A stretch of DNA of 14,061 nt from DATBWZ01 sp036514535 (lineage in GTDB: Bacteria > JAMCPX01 > DATBWZ01), in contig DATBWZ010000035.1 in NCBI GenBank assembly GCA_036514535.1, positions 1 through 14,061 of the forward strand, in the 5' to 3' direction. The translations under genes and the position numbers were made by a program. Below are positions 5,739 to 13,847 of the stretch, piece after piece. Below the pieces are notes generated by a model. It ran no database searches, was not told the DNA's origin, and saw only the letters and a program-made list of their open reading frames with translations. Position 1 is the first letter of the stretch. Each line of letters opens with the position of its first letter.

Positions 5739-8106
5739 AATGCAATTTGAACATATCAGAAAACTCGCAAAAAATCTTTATTCAAATTCAAATGATTTTT
5801 TAAAACACTCTGCTGAAATCTTCAGAACAAAATCTCAGCTGCAAAAGATTATTCTCCTAATAGTAACATCAATAATACTTTCATTCCTTACAGTCCCTTT
5901 AACAAATATAAACCTTAGAAATTACAAGATCGGCGATATTGCTGCTAACGATATAAGGTCGCCTATGGACATTACTATAGAGGACAAAGAAACCACAAAA
6001 ACAAAACAGGAAGAAGCAGCGGCTAATGTTTATCCTGTCTACGATTATTTAACAAACCAGTATGATAGAATTGAGATGAGAATTACAGATGCTTTCAATT
6101 GGGCCAGGGAAGAACTATCAAAAGAGACAAACAGCCTGTCCAAAGAAAAATTTGAAGAGTTGCTCTCTATAAATATTGATAAAAAAGATTACGCTGTTCT
6201 CGTGAAAAATAAATTTTCTCAATTTATCGAAAAAAACATCAAAAATATTATAAATGCGGCGCTGAGCAGCAAGATAGTCACAAGGGATTACAAGGAACTG
6301 GAAAAAGCAAAGGGACTAACAATGAGGGTTTACTATTTTACCGAAGAGGACACCACTGAATTTGGCAAAGAGGTCGTAGCTACTGATCTAAGCCGCATCC
6401 AATCATTTGAAGATTCATTATTGATTATACAGAAGTTGGGAAACAAAAATTTTAGGCGGCAGTCAAAATCGGTCAGAAACGCCCTTCTACACATTTCTAC
6501 ACAGTTAATGCAGCCCAATCTTCTATTTAATAAAATAGAGACCGATCAAAGAAGGCAAATCGCAAGTTTTAGTATAACCCCAGTCAGGTTGCAGATTAAA
6601 AAAAGAGAGGTGATAGTCCGGGAGGGTGAACGGGTTGGGAAAGACCATCTGGTAAAATTTGAAGCACTGCGTAGTTCTAAAAACTTCATAAGGAGCATTG
6701 TCCGGTTTACCGGTTTGTTTTTTCTTATTGGACTTACTTCGTATGTCACTTTCACTTTTGCTCTGATGAGTGTTAAAAAATTTGAAAAAGATATTAAAAA
6801 TCTTGTCTTCATAGCAACCATGAGCATTTTATTTGTAATATTGCTGAAAATCTTTACCTATATCAATGAAGCAATAGAGATAAAATCAAGCATTGCATTA
6901 TCCGTTTACAATTACCTTATTCCGGTGGCAACAATTGGAATGCTTGTAAGAGCGCTTAGAAACTCGGAAACCGCTATTGTATGCTCAGGCATACTCGCAG
7001 TGCTTTCCTCAGTACTTTTTAACGAGGACATTGCATTTGCAATCTATGTCTTCATAGGTTGTATAAGCGGCGCTCATTTCGTTGCGTACTGCACTCAGCG
7101 CTCAGTCCTAATAAAAGCGGGTATCAAAACCGGCATTGTTAATATGGGAGCCGTACTTTCCATGAATCTTATAGGCGGCGAAAACAGCATACCAAACCTG
7201 ATCTTTGGCGTTTCATTCGGTTTTATCAGCGGGCTCCTTTCATCAATTATAGCAACATGGAGCATTCCTGTTATGGAGTCTATATTCGGATATGCAACTG
7301 ATATGAAATTGCTGGAACTTGTCAATATTGAGCACCCTCTTTTAAAAGAGATTACACTGAGGGCTCCTGGGAGCTATCATCACAGCATAATGGTCTCCTC
7401 CCTTGCTGAAGCTGCAGCCCGTGCAATTCAGGCGAATCCGGTTATTGCAAAGGTTGGAGCATATTTTCATGATGTTGGGAAAGTTCGCATACCACAGTAT
7501 TATGTTGAAAACCAGTTTAATTGGGAAAACAAGCATGACAATATTTCCCCCAGAATGAGCAGTATCATTATAGTCTCGCATGTAAAGGAAGGACTTGAAC
7601 TCGCCAACCAGCACCAGCTGCCCAATATCATATCTGACATCATAATTCAACATCATGGAACAAGTTTAATAAAATATTTTTATGAAAAGGCAAAAGGGGC
7701 ATCCGGAGACAATAATGTGAACGAGATTGATTACAGGTATCCTGGACCAAAACCACAAACAAGGGAAGCGGGAATAATCATGCTTGCAGATGTAATTGAA
7801 GCAGCATCGAGAACATTAAAGGAGCCATCTGTTTCACAAATACAGCACATGGTTGAAAAACTGGTTAATTATTTCTTCTCCGATGGACAACTTGAGGAAT
7901 GCATGCTTACACTAAAAGACCTCCATGAAATATCCAGAAGCTTTGTAAATGTCCTGGCCGGTGGCTTTCATCACAGGGTTGATTATCCAATTCAGTTAAC
8001 TTTATACCATAAAAAAGATAAGAAAAATGGAGTTGCTTCTGAAAAACCCCCGGATAAAGACAAAAAAGATAGCGACATTTATATTAAGAGAATTGGGCTG
8101 TCCTGA
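5731..8106 (+). CDS. pgpH: 7TM-HD family phosphohydrolase (PgpH/YqfF-like, probable cyclic-di-AMP phosphodiesterase)
   Basis: The layout is that of the 7TM-HD family. From ATG 5731 (791 residues): an N-terminal membrane helix (about 38-57), a long extracytoplasmic domain (about 58-320), a bundle of membrane helices (about 323-515), then a cytoplasmic HD domain. The HD signature is intact: H550-H551 in PGSYHHS, H580-D581 in FHDVGKV, H641-H642-G, and D687 in MLADVIEA. Characterised members (Listeria PgpH) hydrolyse cyclic-di-AMP; applying that here is family inference, and no cyclase is in the window. ATG 5731 overlaps the phoH stop; ATG 5740 is an alternative and a TTG at 5686 would reach far into phoH. 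No ribosome site is clear, which fits coupling. The hydrophilic, lysine-rich tail overlaps ybeY by 80 bases. Confidence 0.93.
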   Translation: MHKMQFEHIRKLAKNLYSNSNDFLKHSAEIFRTKSQLQKIILLIVTSIILSFLTVPLTNINLRNYKIGDIAANDIRSPMDITIEDKETTKTKQEEAAANVYPVYDYLTNQYDRIEMRITDAFNWAREELSKETNSLSKEKFEELLSINIDKKDYAVLVKNKFSQFIEKNIKNIINAALSSKIVTRDYKELEKAKGLTMRVYYFTEEDTTEFGKEVVATDLSRIQSFEDSLLIIQKLGNKNFRRQSKSVRNALLHISTQLMQPNLLFNKIETDQRRQIASFSITPVRLQIKKREVIVREGERVGKDHLVKFEALRSSKNFIRSIVRFTGLFFLIGLTSYVTFTFALMSVKKFEKDIKNLVFIATMSILFVILLKIFTYINEAIEIKSSIALSVYNYLIPVATIGMLVRALRNSETAIVCSGILAVLSSVLFNEDIAFAIYVFIGCISGAHFVAYCTQRSVLIKAGIKTGIVNMGAVLSMNLIGGENSIPNLIFGVSFGFISGLLSSIIATWSIPVMESIFGYATDMKLLELVNIEHPLLKEITLRAPGSYHHSIMVSSLAEAAARAIQANPVIAKVGAYFHDVGKVRIPQYYVENQFNWENKHDNISPRMSSIIIVSHVKEGLELANQHQLPNIISDIIIQHHGTSLIKYFYEKAKGASGDNNVNEIDYRYPGPKPQTREAGIIMLADVIEAASRTLKEPSVSQIQHMVEKLVNYFFSDGQLEECMLTLKDLHEISRSFVNVLAGGFHHRVDYPIQLTLYHKKDKKNGVASEKPPDKDKKDSDIYIKRIGLS

Positions 8107-8458
8107 AAATTCCGTACTTTCTATATTCTTTGTAAGTAATGGCAGAATAGCCTTTCTTAACAGAAAATATTTTAAAAAGAATGCATTAACCAATGTTATT
8201 TCCTTCCCCATGCACTACCGTTCTCCGGACGGGAAGTTCTTTCTTGGAGATATAGTCATAGCAAAAGAGGTGGCTAAAAAGGAATCTGAGAATGCGGGCT
8301 TGGATTTTAATGAAAGGGTAGCGCAATTAATAATCCACGGAATTCTTCATCTCATCGGATATAAAGATTATAATAGTAAAGACATGCGGGAAATGCAGGT
8401 AAAAGAAAATATGCTCTTAAAGGAATTGAAGTTATTTTTAGCCCGGGCAAGTGAATAA
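8027..8458 (+). CDS. ybeY: YbeY-type rRNA endonuclease / maturation factor with altered active-site residues
   Basis: The 143-residue protein aligns by eye with YbeY over its whole length. Shared blocks are LSIFFVSNGRIAFLN, TNVISFPM (E. coli has TNVLSFPF), GDIVIA and the metal motif HGILHLIGYKDYN. YbeY is a single-strand-specific endoribonuclease needed for 16S rRNA 3'-end maturation and ribosome quality control. The motif is normally HGxLHLxGYDH with three zinc-binding histidines; here H104 and H108 are kept but the third ligand position is D114. The conserved arginine of the N-x-x-Y-R block (R59 in E. coli) is F49. The start at 8027 lies 80 bases inside the previous gene in another frame; a later start would remove the conserved first helix, so the overlap looks real. 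The stop overlaps the lnt start by eight bases. Confidence 0.9.
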   Translation: MELLLKNPRIKTKKIATFILRELGCPENSVLSIFFVSNGRIAFLNRKYFKKNALTNVISFPMHYRSPDGKFFLGDIVIAKEVAKKESENAGLDFNERVAQLIIHGILHLIGYKDYNSKDMREMQVKENMLLKELKLFLARASE

Positions 8459-10010
8459 TTTGAGATCTGATAATATAATCAAAAAAAATTTGTTAAATTT
8501 TTTTTTAGCCGGACTTTCAGGGCTTCTTTACGCTTTTTCCTTTCCCGACTACAACCTGTGGTTTGTTGCATACTTAGCCCTGGTTCCCCTTTTCTATTCA
8601 CTGAGTAAATCAACTTCAATATTGGACGGAGCTTTAATAGGATTAATGTTCGGAACGGTATCCAGCATATTTATGATCTACTGGATCACGGTTGCCATGT
8701 CGGTCTATGGCGGGATACCGTGGGCAATCAGTATATTTCTTCTGATTGCTCTTGCTCTTCTGCTTGGACTGCTTTTTTTCGCACCACTGGGAGCAACAAT
8801 CGCTTACATTAACAGCGCCGGGCTTCCTCCGCTGCTTGCTTTTCCGGCAGTATGGGTATTTTTTGAATTGCTTAAAACCTTCATGTTCACCGGATTCCCG
8901 TGGAATCTGCTTGGTTATTCCCAGTTTCCTGCAAAAAAAATTATTCAGATATCGGATATAACCGGGGTCTACGGCATATCGTTTTTTGTTGTTTTCATAA
9001 ATGCATGCATTTTTGTATTTTTCAGCAGGTCTGTCCAATCCAGAAAATTACAGTACAGAGAACTGGTTTACGGATTATTTTTCATTGCGGTAACAATGTA
9101 CTATGGGACAACACAGATAACAAAATGGGAAAAAATAATTGCCGGCGGAACCCCTGTAAAATTTGGGCTTATTCAGGGTAACATTAATCAGGACCATAAG
9201 TGGGATGCAGGGTACCAGATGGAAACGCTGGATATTTATACAAAATTGACAGAAAAATCCTTCAATGAAGGCGCAAATATTATTATATGGCCTGAAACAG
9301 CAACGCCTTTTTACTTTCAGTCAGAAGCAAAACTCAGGCCAATCGTGCTGGATCTGGCAAAAAAACATATGGGGTGGCTGGTTTTTGGCAGTCCGGTTTA
9401 TTCCTATGAAAAAGGCAAGATGCATTACTTAAACAGCGCCTTTGTGATCTCACCGGAAGGAGACACTGCCGGACGCTATGATAAAATGCATCTTGTGCCT
9501 TTCGGAGAATATGTCCCGTTGAAAAAGTTTCTTTTCTTTGTGGACAAACTTGTTCCCGCAGCGGGGGATTTTTCCTCGGGGAAGGAACCTGTCCTGCTTT
9601 ATGCAGGAGGATATAAATTCGGAATGTCCATTTGCTATGAAATAATTTTTCCCGATCTTGTCAGAAAACTCGTAAAGAACGGCGCAGAGTTTCTTGTGAC
9701 TATTACCAACGATGCGTGGTTCGGAAAGACCGCTGCACCATATCAGCATTTTATAATGGCCGGTCTCAGAGCAGTAGAGAACCGGGTTCCTCTGTTAAGA
9801 ACCGCAAATACAGGGATCACCGGATATTTTGATCAGACCGGAAATATCATTGAAGAAACAGAAATATTCACAACAGCAAGAATTACCGGCGAGATCAGAA
9901 TTAGCCCCTACCGGAGTTTTTATTCAAAGTTTGGCAATATCTTTTCATTAATGTGCGGAACTGCAACAATAATCCTGCTTGCTATCGCATTCATTAAAAA
10001 CAGAAAATAG
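8451..10010 (+). CDS. lnt: apolipoprotein N-acyltransferase
   Basis: This inner-membrane enzyme transfers an acyl chain to the N-terminal cysteine of lipoproteins, the last step of lipoprotein maturation in diderm bacteria. At 519 residues it has normal length. Several membrane helices occupy about 15-230, a nitrilase-type catalytic domain follows (about 236-485), and a final helix lies near 495-515. The catalytic triad is visible: E282 in IIWPETATP, K345 in GRYDKMHLVPFGEYVP and C395 in GMSICYE, matching E267/K335/C387 of E. coli. TNDAWFG (419-425) is also typical. The start is GTG, overlapping the ybeY stop, without its own clear ribosome site, so coupled translation is likely. It is the last gene of the plus-strand operon and ends five bases before the stop of the convergent PII gene. 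Confidence 0.97.
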   Translation: MNNLRSDNIIKKNLLNFFLAGLSGLLYAFSFPDYNLWFVAYLALVPLFYSLSKSTSILDGALIGLMFGTVSSIFMIYWITVAMSVYGGIPWAISIFLLIALALLLGLLFFAPLGATIAYINSAGLPPLLAFPAVWVFFELLKTFMFTGFPWNLLGYSQFPAKKIIQISDITGVYGISFFVVFINACIFVFFSRSVQSRKLQYRELVYGLFFIAVTMYYGTTQITKWEKIIAGGTPVKFGLIQGNINQDHKWDAGYQMETLDIYTKLTEKSFNEGANIIIWPETATPFYFQSEAKLRPIVLDLAKKHMGWLVFGSPVYSYEKGKMHYLNSAFVISPEGDTAGRYDKMHLVPFGEYVPLKKFLFFVDKLVPAAGDFSSGKEPVLLYAGGYKFGMSICYEIIFPDLVRKLVKNGAEFLVTITNDAWFGKTAAPYQHFIMAGLRAVENRVPLLRTANTGITGYFDQTGNIIEETEIFTTARITGEIRISPYRSFYSKFGNIFSLMCGTATIILLAIAFIKNRK

Positions 10011-10015
10011 ATTTT

Positions 10016-10357
10016 TCATACAGCGTTTTCACCCCGTTCACCTGTTCTTATTCTTACAACCTCGTCAATAGTCGTTACGAATACCTTGCCGTCGCCGATT
10101 CGCCCGGTCCTTGCGGCTTTGGTTATTGCCTCTATTGCACCTTCAACAACAACCTCATCGCTGATTATTATCTCAATTTTTACCTTTGGAACGAAGTCCA
10201 CAACATATTCTGCGCCCCTGTATATCTCGCTATGGCCCTTCTGCCTTCCAAAACCCTTAACCTCGCTTATAGTCATTCCCTGAATGCCAATACCGTGCAA
10301 GGCATCTTTGACTTCATCCAGTTTAAACGGTTTTATAATTGCTTCTATCTTTTTCAT
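10016..10357 (-). CDS. glnK: nitrogen regulatory protein PII (GlnK/GlnB)
   Basis: PII is a small trimeric sensor of 2-oxoglutarate, ATP/ADP and, through uridylylation, glutamine. The protein has 113 residues, normal for the family, from the ATG at 10357. An upstream in-frame codon at 10393 would add 12 residues but lacks support, while AAGGAGG at 10369-10363 fits the shorter form. It begins MKKIEAIIKPFKLDEV. The T loop has Y51 in RGAEYVVDF, the usual modification site. The family region TGRIGDGKVFV is present (about 84-94). It lies 53 bases behind amtB, the classic GlnK position, where unmodified protein binds and blocks the channel. GlnB and GlnK cannot be split on sequence alone; the linkage favours GlnK. 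Confidence 0.96.
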   Translation of the reverse strand: MKKIEAIIKPFKLDEVKDALHGIGIQGMTISEVKGFGRQKGHSEIYRGAEYVVDFVPKVKIEIIISDEVVVEGAIEAITKAARTGRIGDGKVFVTTIDEVVRIRTGERGENAV

Positions 10358-10410
10358 ATTTTCCTCCTTTTTCAAAGAACTCATTAAATTCATGCAGAAA
10401 ATTTAATTTA

Positions 10411-11778
10411 TTACAAAGCATAGCCGCTCTCTCCATGCTGGCTCTGATCCAACCCTTCTACCTCTTCTTCTTCGCTTACCCTCAATCCAATGGTCCAGTC
10501 AAGGATTTTCAATATAATAAAGGTAACCAAAAAGGAATAAAACCATACAGCCGCAACGCCCAATACCTGAATGGCAAGAAGCGATGGATTACCAAAAAAC
10601 AAGCCATTATTTCCCGCAGGATTGATTGCTTGCGCTGCAAACAATCCAGTGGCTATTGAACCCAGGGTTCCACCAACTCCATGAATGCCAACTGCATCAA
10701 GAGAATCATCGTAACCTAAAGAGGATTTTAAATTTACAGCTTTGTAACAGACAATGCCGGCAATAAATCCGATTATCATGGCAGACATCGGGCCCACAAA
10801 GCCAGATGCTGGTGTAATAGCCACAAGCCCTGCAACCGCACCCGATGCTACACCCAGGAGTGTGGGTTTGCTCCTGAAGATCCATTCTGCAAGCATCCAC
10901 GATATCGCAGCTGCGGCTGTTGCAATATGCGTAACCACAAATGCTGATGTTGCAAGAGCGCCGGAAGCTACAGCGCTGCCGGCGTTGAATCCAAACCACC
11001 CAAACCAAAGCAAAGCTGCGCCAAGAAGCGTCATTGTAAGATTGTGTGGCGGCATATGTTCGGTACCATAACCCTTCCTTTTCCCAATAATAAACAAAGC
11101 TGCGAGAGCGGAAACACCAGAACTTATGTGGACTACAAGGCCGCCTGCAAAATCGAGCCCACCCAAGTTCCTTATCCAGCCGTCTACACCCCATACCCAG
11201 TGAGCAAGCGGGTCATAAACAAAGGTTGTCCACAGAACAAGAAATATAATATAAGTCTTGAATTTGAACCTTTCAGCAATCGCACCGGTTATAAGCGCTG
11301 GAGTGATTATCGCAAACATCATCTGAAATATCATAAACGCCTGATGGGGAACCGTGGCTGAATAATCAGGATTAGGATCGGATCCAACTCCACTCAGTCC
11401 AATCCATTTCAGGCTCCCTATAACATGGCCAATATCAGGACCAAATGCAAGGCTGTAACCAAACAAAACCCACTGGATTGTTATAATTCCGAGAGCAACA
11501 AAACTTTGCATTATTGTACCGAGGACATTTTTGCGCCTCACCATACCTCCATAAAAGAGCGCAAGCCCTGGAGTCATCAGCATCACAAGCGCAGTTGAAA
11601 TCAATAGCCACGCAGTATCTCCGGTGTCAACTTTTTTGGATGCCGGTATTGATTCTGGAGATGGGGATTCAATTGTTTCCGTATGCTGGGGCAAGGTTTC
11701 CGTTATTGCTTCTTCTGCGATCAAAAAACCTGTTATTAAAAAATTCAACATTAATAATAGGGTTATAATTTTTTTCAT
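10411..11778 (-). CDS. amtB: ammonium transporter, Amt family
   Basis: This inner-membrane trimeric ammonium channel has 455 residues. A signal-like hydrophobic start (1-20) is followed by a Thr/Pro/Ser-rich linker (about 21-50) and the Amt core (about 52-432). The twin histidines of the pore are H217 (GGLVVHISSG) and H366 (GIHGVGG), and D210 corresponds to the structural aspartate of E. coli AmtB (D160). Other Amt signatures are the GLALFYGGMVRRKN and GWFGFNAGSA stretches. The acidic tail (VSEEEEVEGLD) is the cytoplasmic C-terminal region that works with PII. The ATG at 11778 follows GGGAGGT at 11790-11784. It sits between the barrel gene (25 bases upstream) and glnK (53 bases downstream) on the same strand, so all three should be expressed from the sigma-54 promoter at 12606-12590. 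Confidence 0.97.
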   Translation of the reverse strand: MKKIITLLLMLNFLITGFLIAEEAITETLPQHTETIESPSPESIPASKKVDTGDTAWLLISTALVMLMTPGLALFYGGMVRRKNVLGTIMQSFVALGIITIQWVLFGYSLAFGPDIGHVIGSLKWIGLSGVGSDPNPDYSATVPHQAFMIFQMMFAIITPALITGAIAERFKFKTYIIFLVLWTTFVYDPLAHWVWGVDGWIRNLGGLDFAGGLVVHISSGVSALAALFIIGKRKGYGTEHMPPHNLTMTLLGAALLWFGWFGFNAGSAVASGALATSAFVVTHIATAAAAISWMLAEWIFRSKPTLLGVASGAVAGLVAITPASGFVGPMSAMIIGFIAGIVCYKAVNLKSSLGYDDSLDAVGIHGVGGTLGSIATGLFAAQAINPAGNNGLFFGNPSLLAIQVLGVAAVWFYSFLVTFIILKILDWTIGLRVSEEEEVEGLDQSQHGESGYAL

Positions 11779-11803
11779 TTTATACCTCCCGCGTTTTTCA
11801 TTC

Positions 11804-12544
11804 TCATCGTTTAATTTTTAAATCCACATCTATATCAATCTGGACACTCCACAGCCATTTGGTTTCCCCGGGTTGAAGTTTTGAATCAAAGAAGTATACA
11901 GGGCCAATCAAAAGGTCTATTGCAGGAGTAAAATAGATGTATAATCCTCCGCCGGTCGCCCCTATAATATTTTTCCCTGTCATAATATCCCAGGCGAGCA
12001 TTAACTTTTCAATTCCCGAGACACTGATATCAGGAGAAAACCAGCTGGCCATGATGCCGGTGTTATTTTCTTCTCCGTCGCTTGAAGTCAATAAATCCTT
12101 ATTAAAACCGTAATACCCGCCAAGACCGAAAATTCCAGCATAAGAAAATGTTTTGCCAAACATAATGTGTAGAATGTTATAGTCCGTAGCATCTTTTTTA
12201 AACCCAACGCCAAAAATCCCGGCGCTCCATCCTGGAGATCCGCTGAAAAATGCCCCTTCCGGAGAGCCAATTTTACCGTTTAAAGAAAGAGGATATGACC
12301 CGGGGAAAAAGAGATCATAACCAACCTCCATCTGGAGTTTTTCAAACGGCAGAACTCCGACGGTCAACCCGGTATCCACAGGGTACGCAGTCCCTCCCCG
12401 GAAGTAGGTATCGTATGTAATATGCAAAATACCGAAAGGTTGAACATAATGGGTGGACGGCGCCCAGAATGTTGTTGACGGTGTAGAATACCCAACTTCA
12501 TTCAAAAACAGCAATGTAAAAAGTCCAATTATTATTTTTTTCAT
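11804..12544 (-). CDS. predicted outer-membrane beta-barrel protein linked to amtB, function unknown
   Basis: The 246-residue protein has a clear signal peptide (about 1-20, ending GYS). The mature part is rich in aromatic and glycine residues with alternating short strands, for example FGILHITYDTYF, KLQMEVGYDLFF and AIDLLIGPVYFF, and no hydrophobic membrane helix. This fits a small outer-membrane barrel or porin. The ATG at 12544 follows AAGGAGGT. It is the first gene after the sigma-54 promoter and only 25 bases before amtB, so it is probably induced under nitrogen limitation. A role in passage of ammonium or small nitrogen compounds through the outer membrane is inference from position. 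The C-terminus (DLKIKR) does not end in the usual aromatic residue of barrel proteins, which weakens the barrel call. I do not recognise a named family. Confidence 0.75.
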   Translation of the reverse strand: MKKIIIGLFTLLFLNEVGYSTPSTTFWAPSTHYVQPFGILHITYDTYFRGGTAYPVDTGLTVGVLPFEKLQMEVGYDLFFPGSYPLSLNGKIGSPEGAFFSGSPGWSAGIFGVGFKKDATDYNILHIMFGKTFSYAGIFGLGGYYGFNKDLLTSSDGEENNTGIMASWFSPDISVSGIEKLMLAWDIMTGKNIIGATGGGLYIYFTPAIDLLIGPVYFFDSKLQPGETKWLWSVQIDIDVDLKIKR

Positions 12545-12589
12545 CTGTACCTCCTTTGTATCTCCTTTTGTTTCATATCTCCTAATTAA

Positions 12590-12606
12590 TGCAATAGAAG
12601 TGCCAA
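12590..12606 (-). promoter_or_regulatory. sigma-54 (RpoN) promoter of the barrel-amtB-glnK operon
   Basis: The minus strand reads TTGGCAC, five bases, TTGCA. It matches the -24/-12 consensus TGGCAC-N5-TTGC exactly, including the invariant GG (12604-12603) and GC (12592-12591) ten bases apart. The start would be near 12579, giving a leader of about 35 bases with AAGGAGGT before the ATG at 12544. Sigma-54 control of amtB-glnK through an NtrC-type activator is well known, so position and sequence agree. Confidence 0.9.
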
Positions 12607-12667
12607 AAAATTCAGAATACAGTTTCCAATCTGCAACTATTCAATTTTTAAAGGAAAAATGAAAACG

Positions 12668-12682
12668 ATTAGGAATCCCAAT
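12668..12682 (-). promoter_or_regulatory. possible activator-binding palindrome upstream of the sigma-54 promoter
   Basis: A 15-base near-perfect palindrome, ATTGGGATTCCTAAT on the minus strand, has six of seven pairs matching about a central T. Its centre is about 96 bases before the predicted start, within the range used by enhancer-binding proteins. It does not resemble the E. coli NtrC site (TGCACC...GGTGCA), so the assignment is weak. Confidence 0.3.
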
Positions 12683-12754
12683 TACAACTCTCTAAAACAG
12701 TAAACCCCCTTGTTTTGCAATTAATTACATTTTTGTATTTTTATACAATCGGGG

Positions 12755-13741
12755 TTAAAATAAAGAAAGGACCTGTCCCTCCCCATTTTTCAGAGCCTTT
12801 CTGTAAGCTCTGTAAGCGAGTACAACGTCCTGCAGTGCAAGTCCCGTAGAATCAAAGAGCGTTATATCCGAATTCTTTAATCTACCTTTCTTTTTTCCTG
12901 TTACCACCTCACAAAGCTCGGCTGCGATATTCATCAGTTTAATCTGCTTTTTTATAAGACCCACATTCACCTCGCCTGAATGCACTGCCTGTTTCATATC
13001 ATCAACAAAGAGCCTTGAGCGCTTTAATATGCCCACTTCCAATTCCTGCTTGCCAGGTGCATCTGCACCTATTGCATTTATATGGGTGCCTGATTTTATC
13101 CACTCGTTTTTAACAATAGGCGAACGCACCGGCGTTGTGGTTGAAATTATTTCTGAAGCACAGACATCCTCAATGTCCATTGCAACAACATTGAGCCCTG
13201 TCTTCTTTCTCATCCTTTTCGCAAATTTTTCTGCCTCCCCTCCTGTCAGAGCGCAGACACTGATCCATTTCACTCTCTTTATGCTTCCAATTGCGAGCAA
13301 TTGCAATTCCGCTTGCCTTCCTGCTCCTACGAGACCGAGAGTTTTAGCATCCTTCCTTGCAAGGTATTTTGTTGCAACCGCACCCGCAGCCCCTGTGCGC
13401 AAATCGGTTATGTAAGTTGCATCCATTACAGCCAGGGGAGCACCGGTTCTTGGATTCACGAGCACAAAAACAGCCATTACGGTAGGGAGCCCGATTTTCT
13501 TGTTGTGGATGTGCACATTGACAATTTTTACTCCGGAAGCATCAAGTGGCTCTATATACGCTGGCATTGTTCTCAGGTCTCCGTTGTATCTTTCAAAATT
13601 CAGATAAATCTTCGGCGGCATCTGAACCATCTTCTCTGAGTGCATTCTGAAAGCGTATTCAACAGCCTGGATTGCGTCATTAATTGTCAGGAGTTTTTTT
13701 ATTTTATCCTGACTCAAAAAAAGAACCTTAAGATGTTTCAT
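12755..13741 (-). CDS. ornithine cyclodeaminase / mu-crystallin family NAD(P)-dependent enzyme
   Basis: The 328-residue protein (start at 13741) has the family layout. An N-terminal dimer/substrate domain includes K44 in QMPPKIYL, R57 in LRTMPAY and R115 in LRTGAAGAVATKYLA. A Rossmann dinucleotide fold has G139-A-G141-R-Q-A144. GADAPGKQEL carries D227, the position of the catalytic aspartate in ornithine cyclodeaminase, and DSTGLALQD is near the end. Members include ornithine cyclodeaminase, archaeal-type alanine dehydrogenase and cyclic imino-acid reductases; sequence by eye does not decide among them. An in-frame GTG at 13828 would add 29 unrelated residues and overlap the divergent rhomboid promoter, so ATG 13741 (after GTGGGGT) is preferred. 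It lies upstream of the nitrogen operon on the same strand, but the sigma-54 promoter separates them. Confidence 0.9.
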   Translation of the reverse strand: MKHLKVLFLSQDKIKKLLTINDAIQAVEYAFRMHSEKMVQMPPKIYLNFERYNGDLRTMPAYIEPLDASGVKIVNVHIHNKKIGLPTVMAVFVLVNPRTGAPLAVMDATYITDLRTGAAGAVATKYLARKDAKTLGLVGAGRQAELQLLAIGSIKRVKWISVCALTGGEAEKFAKRMRKKTGLNVVAMDIEDVCASEIISTTTPVRSPIVKNEWIKSGTHINAIGADAPGKQELEVGILKRSRLFVDDMKQAVHSGEVNVGLIKKQIKLMNIAAELCEVVTGKKKGRLKNSDITLFDSTGLALQDVVLAYRAYRKALKNGEGQVLSLF

Positions 13742-13811
13742 AACCCCACTGTTTTTAAATATATCTTTAAGGAAATTAAAAAGCAAAGGAAATAAATCGG
13801 CTACTATTTTA

Positions 13812-13841
13812 TTGTCAGTTTTCTTCACCGGATGCTATAAT
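13812..13841 (+). promoter_or_regulatory. sigma-70-type promoter of the rhomboid gene (leaderless)
   Basis: TTGTCA (13812-13817, five of six consensus positions), 18 bases, then a perfect TATAAT (13836-13841). Only six bases separate TATAAT from the ATG at 13848, so transcription should begin at or next to the start codon. No ribosome site precedes the ATG. Confidence 0.6.
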
Positions 13842-13847
13842 TTTTTT

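Noticed and set aside
10358..10393. N-terminal extension of PII by 12 residues
   Set aside because: The strong AAGGAGG at 10369-10363 and the conserved MKKIEAII start place initiation at 10357.
12667..12679. 13-bp match to the tRNA-Arg anticodon arm (1681-1693), suggesting a tRNA fragment or attachment site
   Set aside because: One or two chance 13-mer matches are expected in a window this size, the match does not extend into other tRNA arms, and the segment is itself a palindrome like any anticodon stem.
12703..12756. Outer AACCCC/GGGGTT repeat with an inner TTGTAT/ATACAA stem after the ornithine cyclodeaminase family gene, as a terminator
   Set aside because: The outer arms are far apart, the inner stem is six A/T-rich pairs and there is no clear T tract; too weak to call.
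13742..13828. Longer form of the ornithine cyclodeaminase family protein from the GTG at 13828
   Set aside because: The extra 29 residues are outside the family's normal start, there is no ribosome site, and the region overlaps the divergent rhomboid promoter.
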